Assembly (NCBI RefSeq): GCF_004765805.1
Contig: NZ_SBIU01000003.1
Coordinates: 62,001 to 126,000 of the forward strand
Direction of reading: 5' to 3'
DNA: 64,000 bases
Source: Halorussus halobius
GTDB taxonomy: Archaea; Halobacteriota; Halobacteria; Halobacteriales; Haladaptataceae
The position numbers and the translations under genes are program-made. This document shows positions 52,618-60,398 of the stretch, piece by piece (within the stretch, counting starts at the first letter, position 1; each line of letters opens with the position of its first letter). The notes under the pieces are model-generated. The model was not told where the DNA came from. It did not search any database and saw only the letters and a list, made by a program, of their open reading frames with translations.

Positions 52618-52745
52618 GGTGACACCGACCACGGGAACGTGGTCGGTGACACAGACCACGGGAACGCGGTCGGTGACACAGACCACGGGAACGCGGTCGG
52701 TGACACAGACCACGGGAACGCGGTCGGTGACACAGACCACGGCAA
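52618..52745. repeat. 27-bp tandem repeat, about five copies, each a near-palindrome
   Basis: Copies start at 52618, 52645, 52672, 52699 and 52726 (the last is cut short). Each reads GGTGACACAGACCACGGGAA, then CGCGGTC; the first has CGTGGTC, which makes ACCACG-GGAA-CGTGGT a perfect hairpin, while the rest carry one mismatch. All spacings are exactly 27 bases with no variable spacers, so it is not a CRISPR. The unit keeps both strands open over the array. Confidence 0.9.
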
Positions 52746-52772
52746 ACGCCCGACGACCCAATCGTCCGGGCG

Positions 52773-52935
52773 GACTGAAAGGGGCCGCCCGCTCGCGTCC
52801 ATTTTAGTCGTCTCAGCGACCACTATCCGAGCGAGCGGGGGCTTTCGGGAGGTCGTTCCCGGCCGTGTTTTCTCGGGTTTGAACATCACCGAGGCATCGG
52901 ACCGAGCGGGGGCTTTCGGGGGCTCGTTGCGCCGT
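52773..52935 (+). repeat. Degenerate modular repeat, copy R7
   Basis: Begins with GACTGAAAGGGG, keeps GTCTCAGCGACCACTATC as in the second hairpin of R5, and ends with two decayed end modules containing GAGCGGGGGCTTTCGGG (52831-52850 and 52904-52920). The opposite arms of the hairpin are lost. The remaining bases up to the GIY-YIG gene look like fragments of the same family (ACCGCAACCGCC and similar). Confidence 0.6.
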
Positions 52936-53086
52936 ATTGTAGCGTCTCGCAGTTCGACGACTCTGAAACGTCAGGTCGATGGAGTTGTCACAGCCAGACG
53001 AACCGACCGAACGACTGCGTGAGCCACCGAGTACCGCACCGCAACCGCCATCACAACCGCGACCGCACGACAGCCCCACACCTCGA

Positions 53087-53515
53087 TCACGGGTCAGTTA
53101 CCGACTCGTGAGCGCGCCTGACGGCTCGCTCCAGCGCGTCGCGGTCGGGCGCGAACAACAGATGCGAGCCACAGTCACAATCGGACGCGCCCAGACCCGC
53201 GACCGCTTTGCAGTCGGCGTCCGAGGAGATATCGCGACTCACCGCACACTCGGCGTCGACGCCGGCGGAGGTCACGGCCTCCGCGAACCGACTCTCGGGG
53301 TGGCCCAGCAGGTAGTCGACGTGCCAGTGGCGGACGTCGCGCTCCCCGCGAGCGAGTTCGCGATGGCGTTCGACCCGCGAGAAGCCGCCGGGCCCGAACG
53401 CGGTGCCGACGTAGGCGTACCAGCCGGCCGGGAGGTCACGTCGGCCCGCCGCGCCGAACTCGATGGCCGCGGCTTCGGGGAGTTCGATCAACAGCGTGTA
53501 GGTTCCCCGGGGCAT
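53087..53515 (-). CDS. DUF123 / GIY-YIG-like Uri family nuclease
   Basis: 142 residues. The first strand GTYTLLIELPEA, then AGWYAYVGTAFGPGGFSRVERH gives the GIY-YIG-like Y...YVG core with the following Arg. HWHVDYLLGHP and CDCGSHLLFAP are the other DUF123 marks. The family is thought to be a small nuclease, possibly in DNA repair. It starts eight bases beyond the response regulator stop on the same strand, so the two are co-transcribed. Confidence 0.85.
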   Translation of the reverse strand: MPRGTYTLLIELPEAAAIEFGAAGRRDLPAGWYAYVGTAFGPGGFSRVERHRELARGERDVRHWHVDYLLGHPESRFAEAVTSAGVDAECAVSRDISSDADCKAVAGLGASDCDCGSHLLFAPDRDALERAVRRAHESVTDP

Positions 53516-53522
53516 CGCCGCC

Positions 53523-54086
53523 CTACAGGTCCTGGAAGGCCCCGACGAAGTCCTCGTGGTCGTTCAGTTGCGCGCGGATGTCCTCGACGTCCTTCCGGAG
53601 CACCTCGATATCGGAGCGAAGCTCGCGGTACTCCTCGGTGGCTTCGAGGGCCTCGGGGTCCTTCTCGGCTTCGAGGACCGCCTTCTTCGAGACCAGCGAG
53701 AAGTACTCCTGGAGCTGGCCGCTGTAGTCGACGCGAGTGAGCATCTGCTCGACCGTTCCCTGGAGGTCCTCCCGGGACACCGGCTTGACGAGGTAGTCGT
53801 CGAACCCCATCTCCAGGATGTCGAAGTCCGGCTTGACCGCCGTCACCATGACGACCCGACAGTCGATGTCGCGCTCGCGAATCTCCTCGAGTACCTCGTC
53901 GCCGGACTGGCCGGGCATCCGGCGGTCGAGGAGAACGACGTCTACGGACTCGTCGAGGACGTCGAGCGCCTGCTCGCCTTCGTAGGCACTCCGCACGCGA
54001 TAGTCGTCCTGGAGCCACATCGCGTAGAGGTCGGCAACGTCTCGCTCGTCGTCGACGACGAGAACGGTCGATTGATCCGGGGACAT
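53523..54086 (-). CDS. Response regulator with HalX domain
   Basis: 187 residues. The receiver domain has the acidic pair DD (12-13), the phosphorylation site D54 in VVLLDRRMPGQ, a Thr in VTAVKPDFD and the conserved lysine in DDYLVKPV. The HalX domain, a helical haloarchaeal output module, follows to the end (KKAVLEAEKDPEALEATEEYRELRSDIEVL). No sensor kinase is adjacent. The upstream region has a perfect palindrome over the TATA box, suggesting autoregulation. Confidence 0.92.
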   Translation of the reverse strand: MSPDQSTVLVVDDERDVADLYAMWLQDDYRVRSAYEGEQALDVLDESVDVVLLDRRMPGQSGDEVLEEIRERDIDCRVVMVTAVKPDFDILEMGFDDYLVKPVSREDLQGTVEQMLTRVDYSGQLQEYFSLVSKKAVLEAEKDPEALEATEEYRELRSDIEVLRKDVEDIRAQLNDHEDFVGAFQDL

Positions 54087-54135
54087 AGTCGTGTCGAGCG
54101 CGACTCGTGACCGCGATTACCGAGTGAATCATGCA

Positions 54136-54157
54136 ACAAGATAGACTTATATCTTGT
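54136..54157. promoter_or_regulatory. Operator-like palindrome over the response regulator TATA box
   Basis: ACAAGATA and TATCTTGT are perfect inverted repeats separated by six bases. The palindrome includes the TATA-like GATATAAGTC (minus strand) of the response regulator gene about 55 bases downstream, so a bound dimer would block transcription. Confidence 0.6.
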
Positions 54158-54304
54158 GGTTGGTGAACGGAAATGATTCGACCCCGACGCTGGCACCCGA
54201 TTTTCCGCCCGGTCCGGAACGCGATTCCCGGGTTCGATTGCCGGTTTTGTTCGCGCCAGACACCGCAACAACTAATTGGAGGGGTTGCGTACCCACGAGT
54301 GGCT

Positions 54305-54617
54305 ATGTCGAAGACCAGTGATCGTTTTTGCCACGGGCAGTGACTCGGGACCGACGCCCGAGCAGCGTTTCGACCGACTCGTCGACCTGCCGCCGAGTTC
54401 GAAACTCGTCTACCGGACGCTGGACGAGGACGGCCCGCTGACACAGCGGGGGATACGACAGCGGGCGCTACTCCCCGCGAGGACGACTCGGGACGCCCTC
54501 GCCAAACTCAAGGAGGCCGACCTCGTCGAGGAGCGGATGTACGTCCCCGACGCGCGCAAGCGACTGTACGCGCCCCGGCCGGTCGTCCGACCCGACGAGG
54601 TGGACCTGAGCGCGTAA
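54305..54617 (+). pseudogene. HTH regulator gene with an apparent one-base frameshift
   Basis: From the ATG at 54305 the frame reads MSKTSDRF and stops at 54341-54343, but in the next register the expected family sequence continues (PTPEQRFDRLVDLPPSSKLVYRTL and LLPARTTRDALAKLKEADLVEERMYVPDARKRLY), a winged-helix regulator of about 103 residues. Removing one T from the five-T run at 54325-54329 joins the two perfectly. Either a real inactivating insertion in a homopolymer or a sequencing error; if the gene is intact through another start, a GTG at 54318 is possible. It would be divergent from the response regulator. Confidence 0.7.
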
Positions 54618-54900
54618 GCCGACGGGCGCGGTAGCGCTCTTCCGGACGGTACTTAAAGAAGCGCCATACCAAGCAGTACAGCTATACGAGTACCGGACCA
54701 GCATTCGGACGCCTGCAGAGGGGACGTTCGGACTCCGGTCCGACGGACCCTCCGGTTGCCGGCCGGAGGTCCCCGCCGTCGCAGGCAACCGAGTCGTACG
54801 TCAACCACTGTGCCTCTGACACCGGGCGGTCGAACGCGCCGCCCTGATTTTCCGCGGTCGTATCGGCCTCGCTCGCGTCTCGTAGCGACGCGACCCCCGC

Positions 54901-55641
54901 TCACGCGGTCGACAGCCCCTCGACGTTCTGCTGGAGCCGTATCGACGCCGTGACGAGGAATCCGGCGACGAGCACGACGAACACGTTCTTGACCGCCTGA
55001 ACCACGACGGGGTCGACCCCGACCGCGACGCCGAGGTCCGCCACGCCGAGCACGCCCAGCGACACCAACACCGGAAGGAGGTGTCGCCGGAGGGTGTCGA
55101 GCGAGGTGCCCCGGGCCATCGCCTCCAGTTTCTCGGCGAACACCGCGCCGTACGTGGCGAACGCGACGCTCCCGAGCGCCTTGACGAGCCCGGTGACCGC
55201 CGACTGGCCGATGACCAGCACCGCGACCCACTCGACGAGGATGACGCCGACGAACGCCGCCTCCAGTCGACGCAGGGTCGCCAGCGAGTACCGCCGGTCG
55301 TCGGGCGGCGGTGCCAGCGCGGAGTTGAAGTACACCTCCCGCATCGAGAACGCGAGGAAGACGATACACAGCAGCAACGCCCCGTTGCCGAACGCGGTCA
55401 GCGCGCGCGAGTCGACGACCGCGGCCCCGACTCCGAACACGCCGTACAGACCGGCCGTCGCGGCGACCAGCCCGAGGTAGCGCCAGAACGGCCCCTGGGA
55501 CGCCAGCCGGTTGAGCCGGAGGTTCAACACCACGTAGTAGCCGAACACGCCGGCGGCGGCGACCAACAACACCGACCCGAGGAAGTGGACGGCCGCGGCA
55601 CTGGCGTCCCCGACGTGGGCCGTGAGCGGCGCGAGCGCCAT
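54901..55641 (-). CDS. Seven-helix membrane protein, unknown function
   Basis: 246 residues with about seven hydrophobic segments spread along the chain (for example AAVHFLGSVLLVAAAGVFGYYVVLN, GALLLCIVFLAFSM, LEAAFVGVILVEWVAVLVIG, VFVVLVAGFLVTASI). No retinal lysine in the seventh helix was evident, so it is not an obvious rhodopsin. Its promoter shares a palindromic TATA box with the gene on the other side. Confidence 0.65.
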   Translation of the reverse strand: MALAPLTAHVGDASAAAVHFLGSVLLVAAAGVFGYYVVLNLRLNRLASQGPFWRYLGLVAATAGLYGVFGVGAAVVDSRALTAFGNGALLLCIVFLAFSMREVYFNSALAPPPDDRRYSLATLRRLEAAFVGVILVEWVAVLVIGQSAVTGLVKALGSVAFATYGAVFAEKLEAMARGTSLDTLRRHLLPVLVSLGVLGVADLGVAVGVDPVVVQAVKNVFVVLVAGFLVTASIRLQQNVEGLSTA

Positions 55642-55669
55642 GTCCGTCCGGGGGGAGGCGTCGAGCCCA

Positions 55670-55675
55670 CTTAAG
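55670..55675. promoter_or_regulatory. Palindromic TATA-like box shared by divergent genes
   Basis: CTTAAG is self-complementary and sits 29 bases from the membrane-protein start on one side and about 24 bases from the first possible start of the small zinc protein on the other, so one box could serve both directions. Confidence 0.5.
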
Positions 55676-55698
55676 CGGGGTGGACCGCCGCCCCGGGA

Positions 55699-55968
55699 TT
55701 GAAGCGTCTCGCGCCCGTGTACTCGAACGTGCAGTCGCGCGACCCCGACGAGGCGGCCTGCCCGGTGTGTGGACAGCCGTACGACCAGCGCGTCGTCGTC
55801 GAGCGGGGTGACCGATGGGCCGACGTGTTCGGCGGCCCGCCGTTCTCGACCCTGTCGAAGTACAGCCGTCGGTGCGCGAGTCGGACGGACGTCGAGGAGG
55901 AGCGCCAGCGCGGTCCGGGCGAGCAGGTGGTGTACCTCCACGACGACGGGCCGGCGGGCGGTCGGTAG
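55699..55968 (+). CDS. Small single-zinc-knuckle protein
   Basis: 89 residues if the TTG at 55699 is used, 83 from a GTG at 55717. One CPVCGQPYDQRV knuckle gives two cysteines near the N-terminus; a third cysteine lies in SRRCASR. The rest is charged and flexible. The leaderless spacing from the CTTAAG box favours the TTG. No family recognised. Confidence 0.55.
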   Translation: MKRLAPVYSNVQSRDPDEAACPVCGQPYDQRVVVERGDRWADVFGGPPFSTLSKYSRRCASRTDVEEERQRGPGEQVVYLHDDGPAGGR

Positions 55969-56012
55969 TCGGTCGCGGCCCCGACGAAAGTGCAGCTCTA
56001 GGGGCCCGCTCC

Positions 56013-57650
56013 TCAGGGCTCCCAGTCGGTCGGGCCGTGCTCGGCGGCGACGACCTCCAGTCGCCGCCGGAGGTCCTCGGCGGTCTCGAACCGGGCGCGC
56101 TTCTCCTTGGTGAGCGCCCGCTCGACCACGTCGTCCACGGACCCGGGGAGGTCGGGCGCGAACTCGCTGGGGGTCGGCGGCGGCTCGCTCCGGACGCGCC
56201 GAGCGACGGTCGCGGGGTCGCCCGCGAACGGCGGCCGGCCGGCGAACAGGACGTAGCAGAGCGCGCCGAGCTGGTAGACGTCCGTGGCGGGGTCGGGCCG
56301 GCCGAACTCGTCGGGCGCGAGGTGTTCGGGCGCGGCGAACGCCGGCGGCACCGGCGGCGTCCGGACCGCGGCGAGCGCCTCGCCGAACCCCCAGTCGCCG
56401 ACCTTGGGGACGGGCCACGCGCCAAGCGCCCGCGAGAGCCCGACCGCGCCGGGCCGGAGCGCGCCGTGGACCACGCCGCGTGCGTGAGCGTGACACACCG
56501 CGGTCGTCACGCGGTGGGCGTACCACAGCGCGCGGTCGAAACCGACGCGGCCGACGTGGTCCCGGAGCGTTCCGGCGTCGGCGAACTCGGTGGCGAGCCA
56601 CGGCCGCGGAGTCCGTCCCCGGTCGAGCACCGGCAGGACGTGGTCGTGGTCGTCGACGCCCGCCCACGCGCGAAACGCCGCTTCGACGACCGACGGGTCC
56701 ACGTCCGCGTCCGACCGGAGCGTCCGCACCGTCGTCACGACCCCCTGCGGGTCCTCGGCTCCGGCGGGTGCCCGGGCCTTCACGGCGGTCGTGAGCGGGT
56801 CGCCTCCGAGGTCGCCGAGCGACTGTAGCTCCGCGCGCTCGGCGTCGAACGGCGACGGCTCGGTGATGCGGTCGGGCGGGCCGAGCGACTCGACCGAGTC
56901 GCTCGGCCCGGTCGTCGCCTGCTCGTCGTCGGCGTCGGACTCCGAGCCGCCGACCCGGACGGGCGAGTCCCCGGATTGCTCGTCGTCGGTCGCCACGACC
57001 ACCTCCGCGTCGTCGGGCAGGAGGTCCGCCACCTCCGAGGTGGCCGCGATGGTCTCCGGAAACCCGTTCTCGTCGAGTTGCCGGACGAGCAACTGGAGGG
57101 TTTCGGCGGCGTATTGGCGGGCCAGCCCGTCGTCGTTCCGGACGACGGCCACGAGTCGGTCCAGAGCGGGCTTGGCCGCGAACGGGAACTCGCTGGCCAC
57201 GTCGGACACCGCCAGCACGGTGTTCTCGCGGACCAGCGGGTCGTCGTCGGTGAGGCTGTCGGCCAGCGCCGACACGGCGGGCCGGACGCGCTCGGGGTGG
57301 CCGTCCGCGACGGTCGCCATCGCCCACGAGGCACCCCGGCGGACCCACTGGTCGTCGTCGTCCAGCAGCGGCGCGAGCGTCGACTCCACTGGGAGCCGCC
57401 ACGACCTGTCGGGGTGGTCGGTCGCGAGTTCGGCGATGTCCCACGCCGCCTCCGCCCGCTCTTCGGGGTCCTCATCGCCGAGGCGCGCGAACAGTTGGTC
57501 GAGGTGGGCCGGGTCGGGGTCCGAGTCCAGTCGGGCGTTCGCGCGAATCCGCCGGGCGCGCTCGCGGAGTCGGTCGGCGCGAGCGCTGGTGGCGTCGGCG
57601 TCGCGCTCGTCGACACCCCGTTCTCCGGCGTCGCGCTCGTCGCCAGGCAT
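56013..57650 (-). CDS. HEAT-repeat protein fused to a degenerate protein kinase
   Basis: 545 residues. The first 220 form HEAT-like helical repeats (LFARLGDEDPEERAEAAWDIAELA, WVRRGASWAMATVADGHPE, LVRENTVLAVSDVASEFP). After an acidic linker comes a protein-kinase-like fold, but the catalytic loop HRDLKP has become HGALRP (395-400), with Ala in place of the catalytic Asp, and the N-lobe lysine position reads VVTTVRTL. The metal-binding D419-W-G and FAAPEHL (the APE motif) survive. It is probably a pseudokinase scaffold that binds partners through the repeats. Confidence 0.8.
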   Translation of the reverse strand: MPGDERDAGERGVDERDADATSARADRLRERARRIRANARLDSDPDPAHLDQLFARLGDEDPEERAEAAWDIAELATDHPDRSWRLPVESTLAPLLDDDDQWVRRGASWAMATVADGHPERVRPAVSALADSLTDDDPLVRENTVLAVSDVASEFPFAAKPALDRLVAVVRNDDGLARQYAAETLQLLVRQLDENGFPETIAATSEVADLLPDDAEVVVATDDEQSGDSPVRVGGSESDADDEQATTGPSDSVESLGPPDRITEPSPFDAERAELQSLGDLGGDPLTTAVKARAPAGAEDPQGVVTTVRTLRSDADVDPSVVEAAFRAWAGVDDHDHVLPVLDRGRTPRPWLATEFADAGTLRDHVGRVGFDRALWYAHRVTTAVCHAHARGVVHGALRPGAVGLSRALGAWPVPKVGDWGFGEALAAVRTPPVPPAFAAPEHLAPDEFGRPDPATDVYQLGALCYVLFAGRPPFAGDPATVARRVRSEPPPTPSEFAPDLPGSVDDVVERALTKEKRARFETAEDLRRRLEVVAAEHGPTDWEP

Positions 57651-57745
57651 CGATACGGAACCGGTGTCGCGCCGGCGATAAAAGGATTCGCGTCGTGGCG
57701 AAACCGCGGTCGACTTCGGCGAGCGAATCGGCCGACGGCAGCGAC

Positions 57746-58639
57746 TCAGGGCAACTCGACGTCGACGCCCGTCTGTCGGCTCGCGGCCGCGACCGTGTTG
57801 TACAGCAACATCGCGCGGGTCATCGGGCCGACGCCGCCGGGGACCGGCGTGATGGCGCTGGCTTTCTCCTCGGCGCTGTCGAACTCGACGTCGCCGACGA
57901 GTTCGTACCCCTTGTCGGTGTCGGCCTCCACGCGGTTGATGCCCACGTCCACCACGACCGCGCCCTCGGCGAGCATCGACCCGTCTATCATCTCGGGGAC
58001 GCCGGCGGCCGCGACCACGACGTCCGCATCGCGGGTCTTGGCCGGGAGGTCCTCGGTCCGGGAGTGACACAGCGTCACGGTGGCGTTGCCGAGGTCGGTC
58101 TTCTGAACGAGCAGGTTGGCCAGCGGCTTGCCCACGATGTCCGACCGGCCCAAGATAGTCACGTCCGCGCCCTCGGTCTCGACGTCGGCCGCGTCGAGGA
58201 GCTTCTGGACGCCGTGGGGCGTGCAGGGCTTGAAACGGGGATTGCCGGCGACGAGTCGGCCCACGTTCTCGGGGTGGAAGCCGTCGACGTCCTTCTGCGG
58301 GTCGACTGCTCGCACGACCTCGCGGTCGTCGACGTGGTCGGGGACCGGCATCTGGACGAGGACGCCGTGGACCTCGGGGTCGGCGTTGAGGTCCGCGACG
58401 GTGTCGTAGAGTTCCTCGGCGGGCGCGTCGGGGTCTATCTCGACGTGGATGCCCTCGATGCCGACCTCCTCGCAGTCGCGCTGTTTCATCGAGACGTAGG
58501 TCTCGCTCGCGGGGTCGTCGCTCATCAGCACGGTGGCGAGCCCTGGCCGGACGCCGGCGTCGGCCAGCGTCTCGATGCTCGCTCGGAGGTCCGACCGCAG
58601 TTCGGCGGCGACGGCGTCGCCGTCGATGATGTCCGTCAT
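57746..58639 (-). CDS. folD: FolD: methylenetetrahydrofolate dehydrogenase/cyclohydrolase
   Basis: 297 residues. The tyrosine/lysine active site region reads SETYVSMKQRDCEEVG, GVLVQMPVPDHVD is the family signature, and TILGRSDIVGKPLANLLVQK opens the NADP-binding half. GGVGPMTRAMLLYNTV closes it. The enzyme interconverts methylene-, methenyl- and formyl-tetrahydrofolate, feeding purine synthesis. The SHMT gene that makes its substrate lies 1.8 kb away. Confidence 0.95.
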   Translation of the reverse strand: MTDIIDGDAVAAELRSDLRASIETLADAGVRPGLATVLMSDDPASETYVSMKQRDCEEVGIEGIHVEIDPDAPAEELYDTVADLNADPEVHGVLVQMPVPDHVDDREVVRAVDPQKDVDGFHPENVGRLVAGNPRFKPCTPHGVQKLLDAADVETEGADVTILGRSDIVGKPLANLLVQKTDLGNATVTLCHSRTEDLPAKTRDADVVVAAAGVPEMIDGSMLAEGAVVVDVGINRVEADTDKGYELVGDVEFDSAEEKASAITPVPGGVGPMTRAMLLYNTVAAASRQTGVDVELP

Positions 58640-58728
58640 TGGGAGTGAGTGGGACGCCGAGCCATTTCAACCCTCGGGTTCGTGTGTATTCTCTCGCCCC
58701 CTACACCGAACTTATGCAAATTCGTGCA

Positions 58729-59400
58729 TTACTCTTGCTGGAGGTCCATCTCGCGGGTCGTCACCGAAACGACGCAGGAGCGCGTCTGCCCCGAAAATTC
58801 GACGGTCACTCCGACGCGCTCGGGTGCGACCCGTTTCACGCGCTCGTAGGAGACGGTCGGTTCCGAGACGAGGTCGCCCTCGCGGTCCGACATCGTCTGG
58901 TGGACGACCAAGACGGCCATCTCGCCGTCCGCTTTCGTGACGCCGGCCGAGACGCCGTCTGTCTCGCCGTCGAGTCGGTCGGCCATCACCTCGTTGACGC
59001 GGTCGGCCGCGACGCTGGCGCACTCGGTCTCGGCCCACTCGTCGAACGGGACGGTCTCGTAGACCGGTTCGCGCTCGGGCGGGGAATCGTCGCCGGAGTC
59101 CGTGCTCCGATACGCCGCGACGTACCGGACGGTGTCGTTCTCCGGAACGTACTCGACCTCGTCGCGCTCGACCGTGGCCGTCGCGTTCACCGTCGCGGGG
59201 TAGTCCGACGCGTCGGTCGTCGAGCGGGTCGAGGCTTCGGTCGTCGTCCGCGTTCGTCGGTCGGTCGGCTCGGGGGCGTCTGTCGAGGGCGGGTCGGCCG
59301 AAGGGTCCTCGGGGAACGCGCCGAGGCAGCCCGCCAGCGACGCGGCGACGCTACCGGCGGCTGCGAGGAGGCGGCGACGGGGACCGTTCACACCGAGCAT
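58729..59400 (-). CDS. Secreted lipoprotein, unknown function
   Basis: 223 residues. The start (GPRRRLLAAAGSVAASLAGCLG) combines a twin-arginine stretch with a lipobox LAGC, so C25 should be lipidated after Tat export. A Thr/Ser-rich disordered linker follows (about 30-68) and then a compact beta-rich domain. No family recognised. An AT-rich box (AAACTTATTC, minus strand) lies about 25 bases upstream. Confidence 0.75.
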   Translation of the reverse strand: MLGVNGPRRRLLAAAGSVAASLAGCLGAFPEDPSADPPSTDAPEPTDRRTRTTTEASTRSTTDASDYPATVNATATVERDEVEYVPENDTVRYVAAYRSTDSGDDSPPEREPVYETVPFDEWAETECASVAADRVNEVMADRLDGETDGVSAGVTKADGEMAVLVVHQTMSDREGDLVSEPTVSYERVKRVAPERVGVTVEFSGQTRSCVVSVTTREMDLQQE

Positions 59401-59615
59401 CTTCGTCAGACGAAGAATAAGTTTTGTGGAGGGTTCGCGCCCGCGTTACGCCGTCCCTACTCGTACAGCGGGGTTGTCTCCCACGGCGCGTGTCCGTCCT
59501 CAGCGACTCGGCTTTCGCGTCCTCGTCGTTGAAAGCCACCTATCGTGGCTGTTTTCGTCACCGGAGCGGTGGGACGATAAGACCTAATAGCTTCTAATAC
59601 AAATGAATACTACAA

Positions 59616-60008
59616 ATGCCTATCTCCAAGGACGAATTTCGGACGCTCGACGACGACACCTCGCTTCCCGACCTCTCGCCGGACACCACGCAGGGGACGG
59701 TGTACCGATTCCTCCTCCGGCACGCCGACCAAGCGTTCCGCCAGCGCGAGATCGTCGCTGGCGCTGACGTCCCGGAGGGGAGCGTCGGTCCGACACTCCA
59801 TCGACTCGAACAGCACCGTCTCGTCGAGCACCGGGGCCGGTTCTGGACGGTCGCTGACGCCGAACACGCTGTCGCCGCCGCTGGACTTCACAGTGGCGTG
59901 GCCGCCGACGCCGTCGACGATGGATTCTCCGACGACGCTATCGACGACTGGATGGAGACGGCGGTCGAACCCATCGAACGGGACGACCGCGCCGAAGACG
60001 GGGCGTGA
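59616..60008 (+). CDS. Winged-helix protein, probable antitoxin of a MazF-like pair
   Basis: 130 residues. GTVYRFLLRHADQAFRQREIVAGADVPEGSVGPTLHRLEQHRLVEHRG is a MarR/ArsR-like winged helix. The C-terminal third is acidic (DDGFSDDAIDDWMETAVEP) and could wrap the toxin. It starts six bases before the toxin gene ends its promoter gap, and an AT-rich box (CTAATAC) sits 17 bases upstream. Antitoxins normally bind their own promoter; the domain is consistent with that. Confidence 0.75.
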   Translation: MPISKDEFRTLDDDTSLPDLSPDTTQGTVYRFLLRHADQAFRQREIVAGADVPEGSVGPTLHRLEQHRLVEHRGRFWTVADAEHAVAAAGLHSGVAADAVDDGFSDDAIDDWMETAVEPIERDDRAEDGA

Positions 60009-60014
60009 CGCCGG

Positions 60015-60371
60015 ATGACGGACCGAGGCACCGTCGTCTGGGCACCGGACCCGTTCAAGTCGGACGAATCGAACCCTCGCCCGTGGCTGATAGTCTCCGA
60101 CGAACGGATGCCGTACCCGGAAGCCGAGTCGATTGCCGTCGCGTTCACGACCCAGTCTCACCATCCCGGAAGCCTCGTGGTTCCGAGCGACGCTTGGATT
60201 CGCGGCGAACCCGCGCGACGGAGTTACGTTCTGCCGTGGACGGTGACGACGCTAAAAGACGACCTTCACGTCGTCGGTACGCAGGGGTCCATCACGGACG
60301 AGTTCACCGATGAGATTACTGCGGCCACGATTTCCTATCTGGACGACGCTTCGGCGGCGAAAACGAAGTAG
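60015..60371 (+). CDS. PemK/MazF-family toxin (endoribonuclease)
   Basis: 118 residues. The first strand reads RGTVVWAPDPFKSDESNPRPWLIVSD, which matches the PemK/MazF barrel with its conserved proline-arginine-proline, and SIAVAFTTQSHH plus WTVTTLKDDLHV follow. Such toxins cut single-stranded RNA and are neutralised by a cognate antitoxin; the upstream winged-helix gene ends six bases before it. Whether it is active has to be tested. Confidence 0.85.
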   Translation: MTDRGTVVWAPDPFKSDESNPRPWLIVSDERMPYPEAESIAVAFTTQSHHPGSLVVPSDAWIRGEPARRSYVLPWTVTTLKDDLHVVGTQGSITDEFTDEITAATISYLDDASAAKTK

Positions 60372-60398
60372 CGCGGGACTAGGGCGAGACGGTCGTCG

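Noticed and set aside
52618-52745. CRISPR array
   Set aside because: The units follow each other without spacers of different sequence, and no Cas genes are near.
53488-54444. Long frames overlapping the response regulator and other GC-rich genes
   Set aside because: They are shadows on the same or opposite strand of clear genes and show no family features.
54651-54760. A small RNA gene driven by ACTTAAAG with hairpins behind it
   Set aside because: The box and inverted repeats are suggestive, but the hairpin has mismatches and nothing else supports transcription here.
54901-55641. Rhodopsin-like protein
   Set aside because: Seven helices are plausible, but no retinal-binding lysine motif was found in the last helix.
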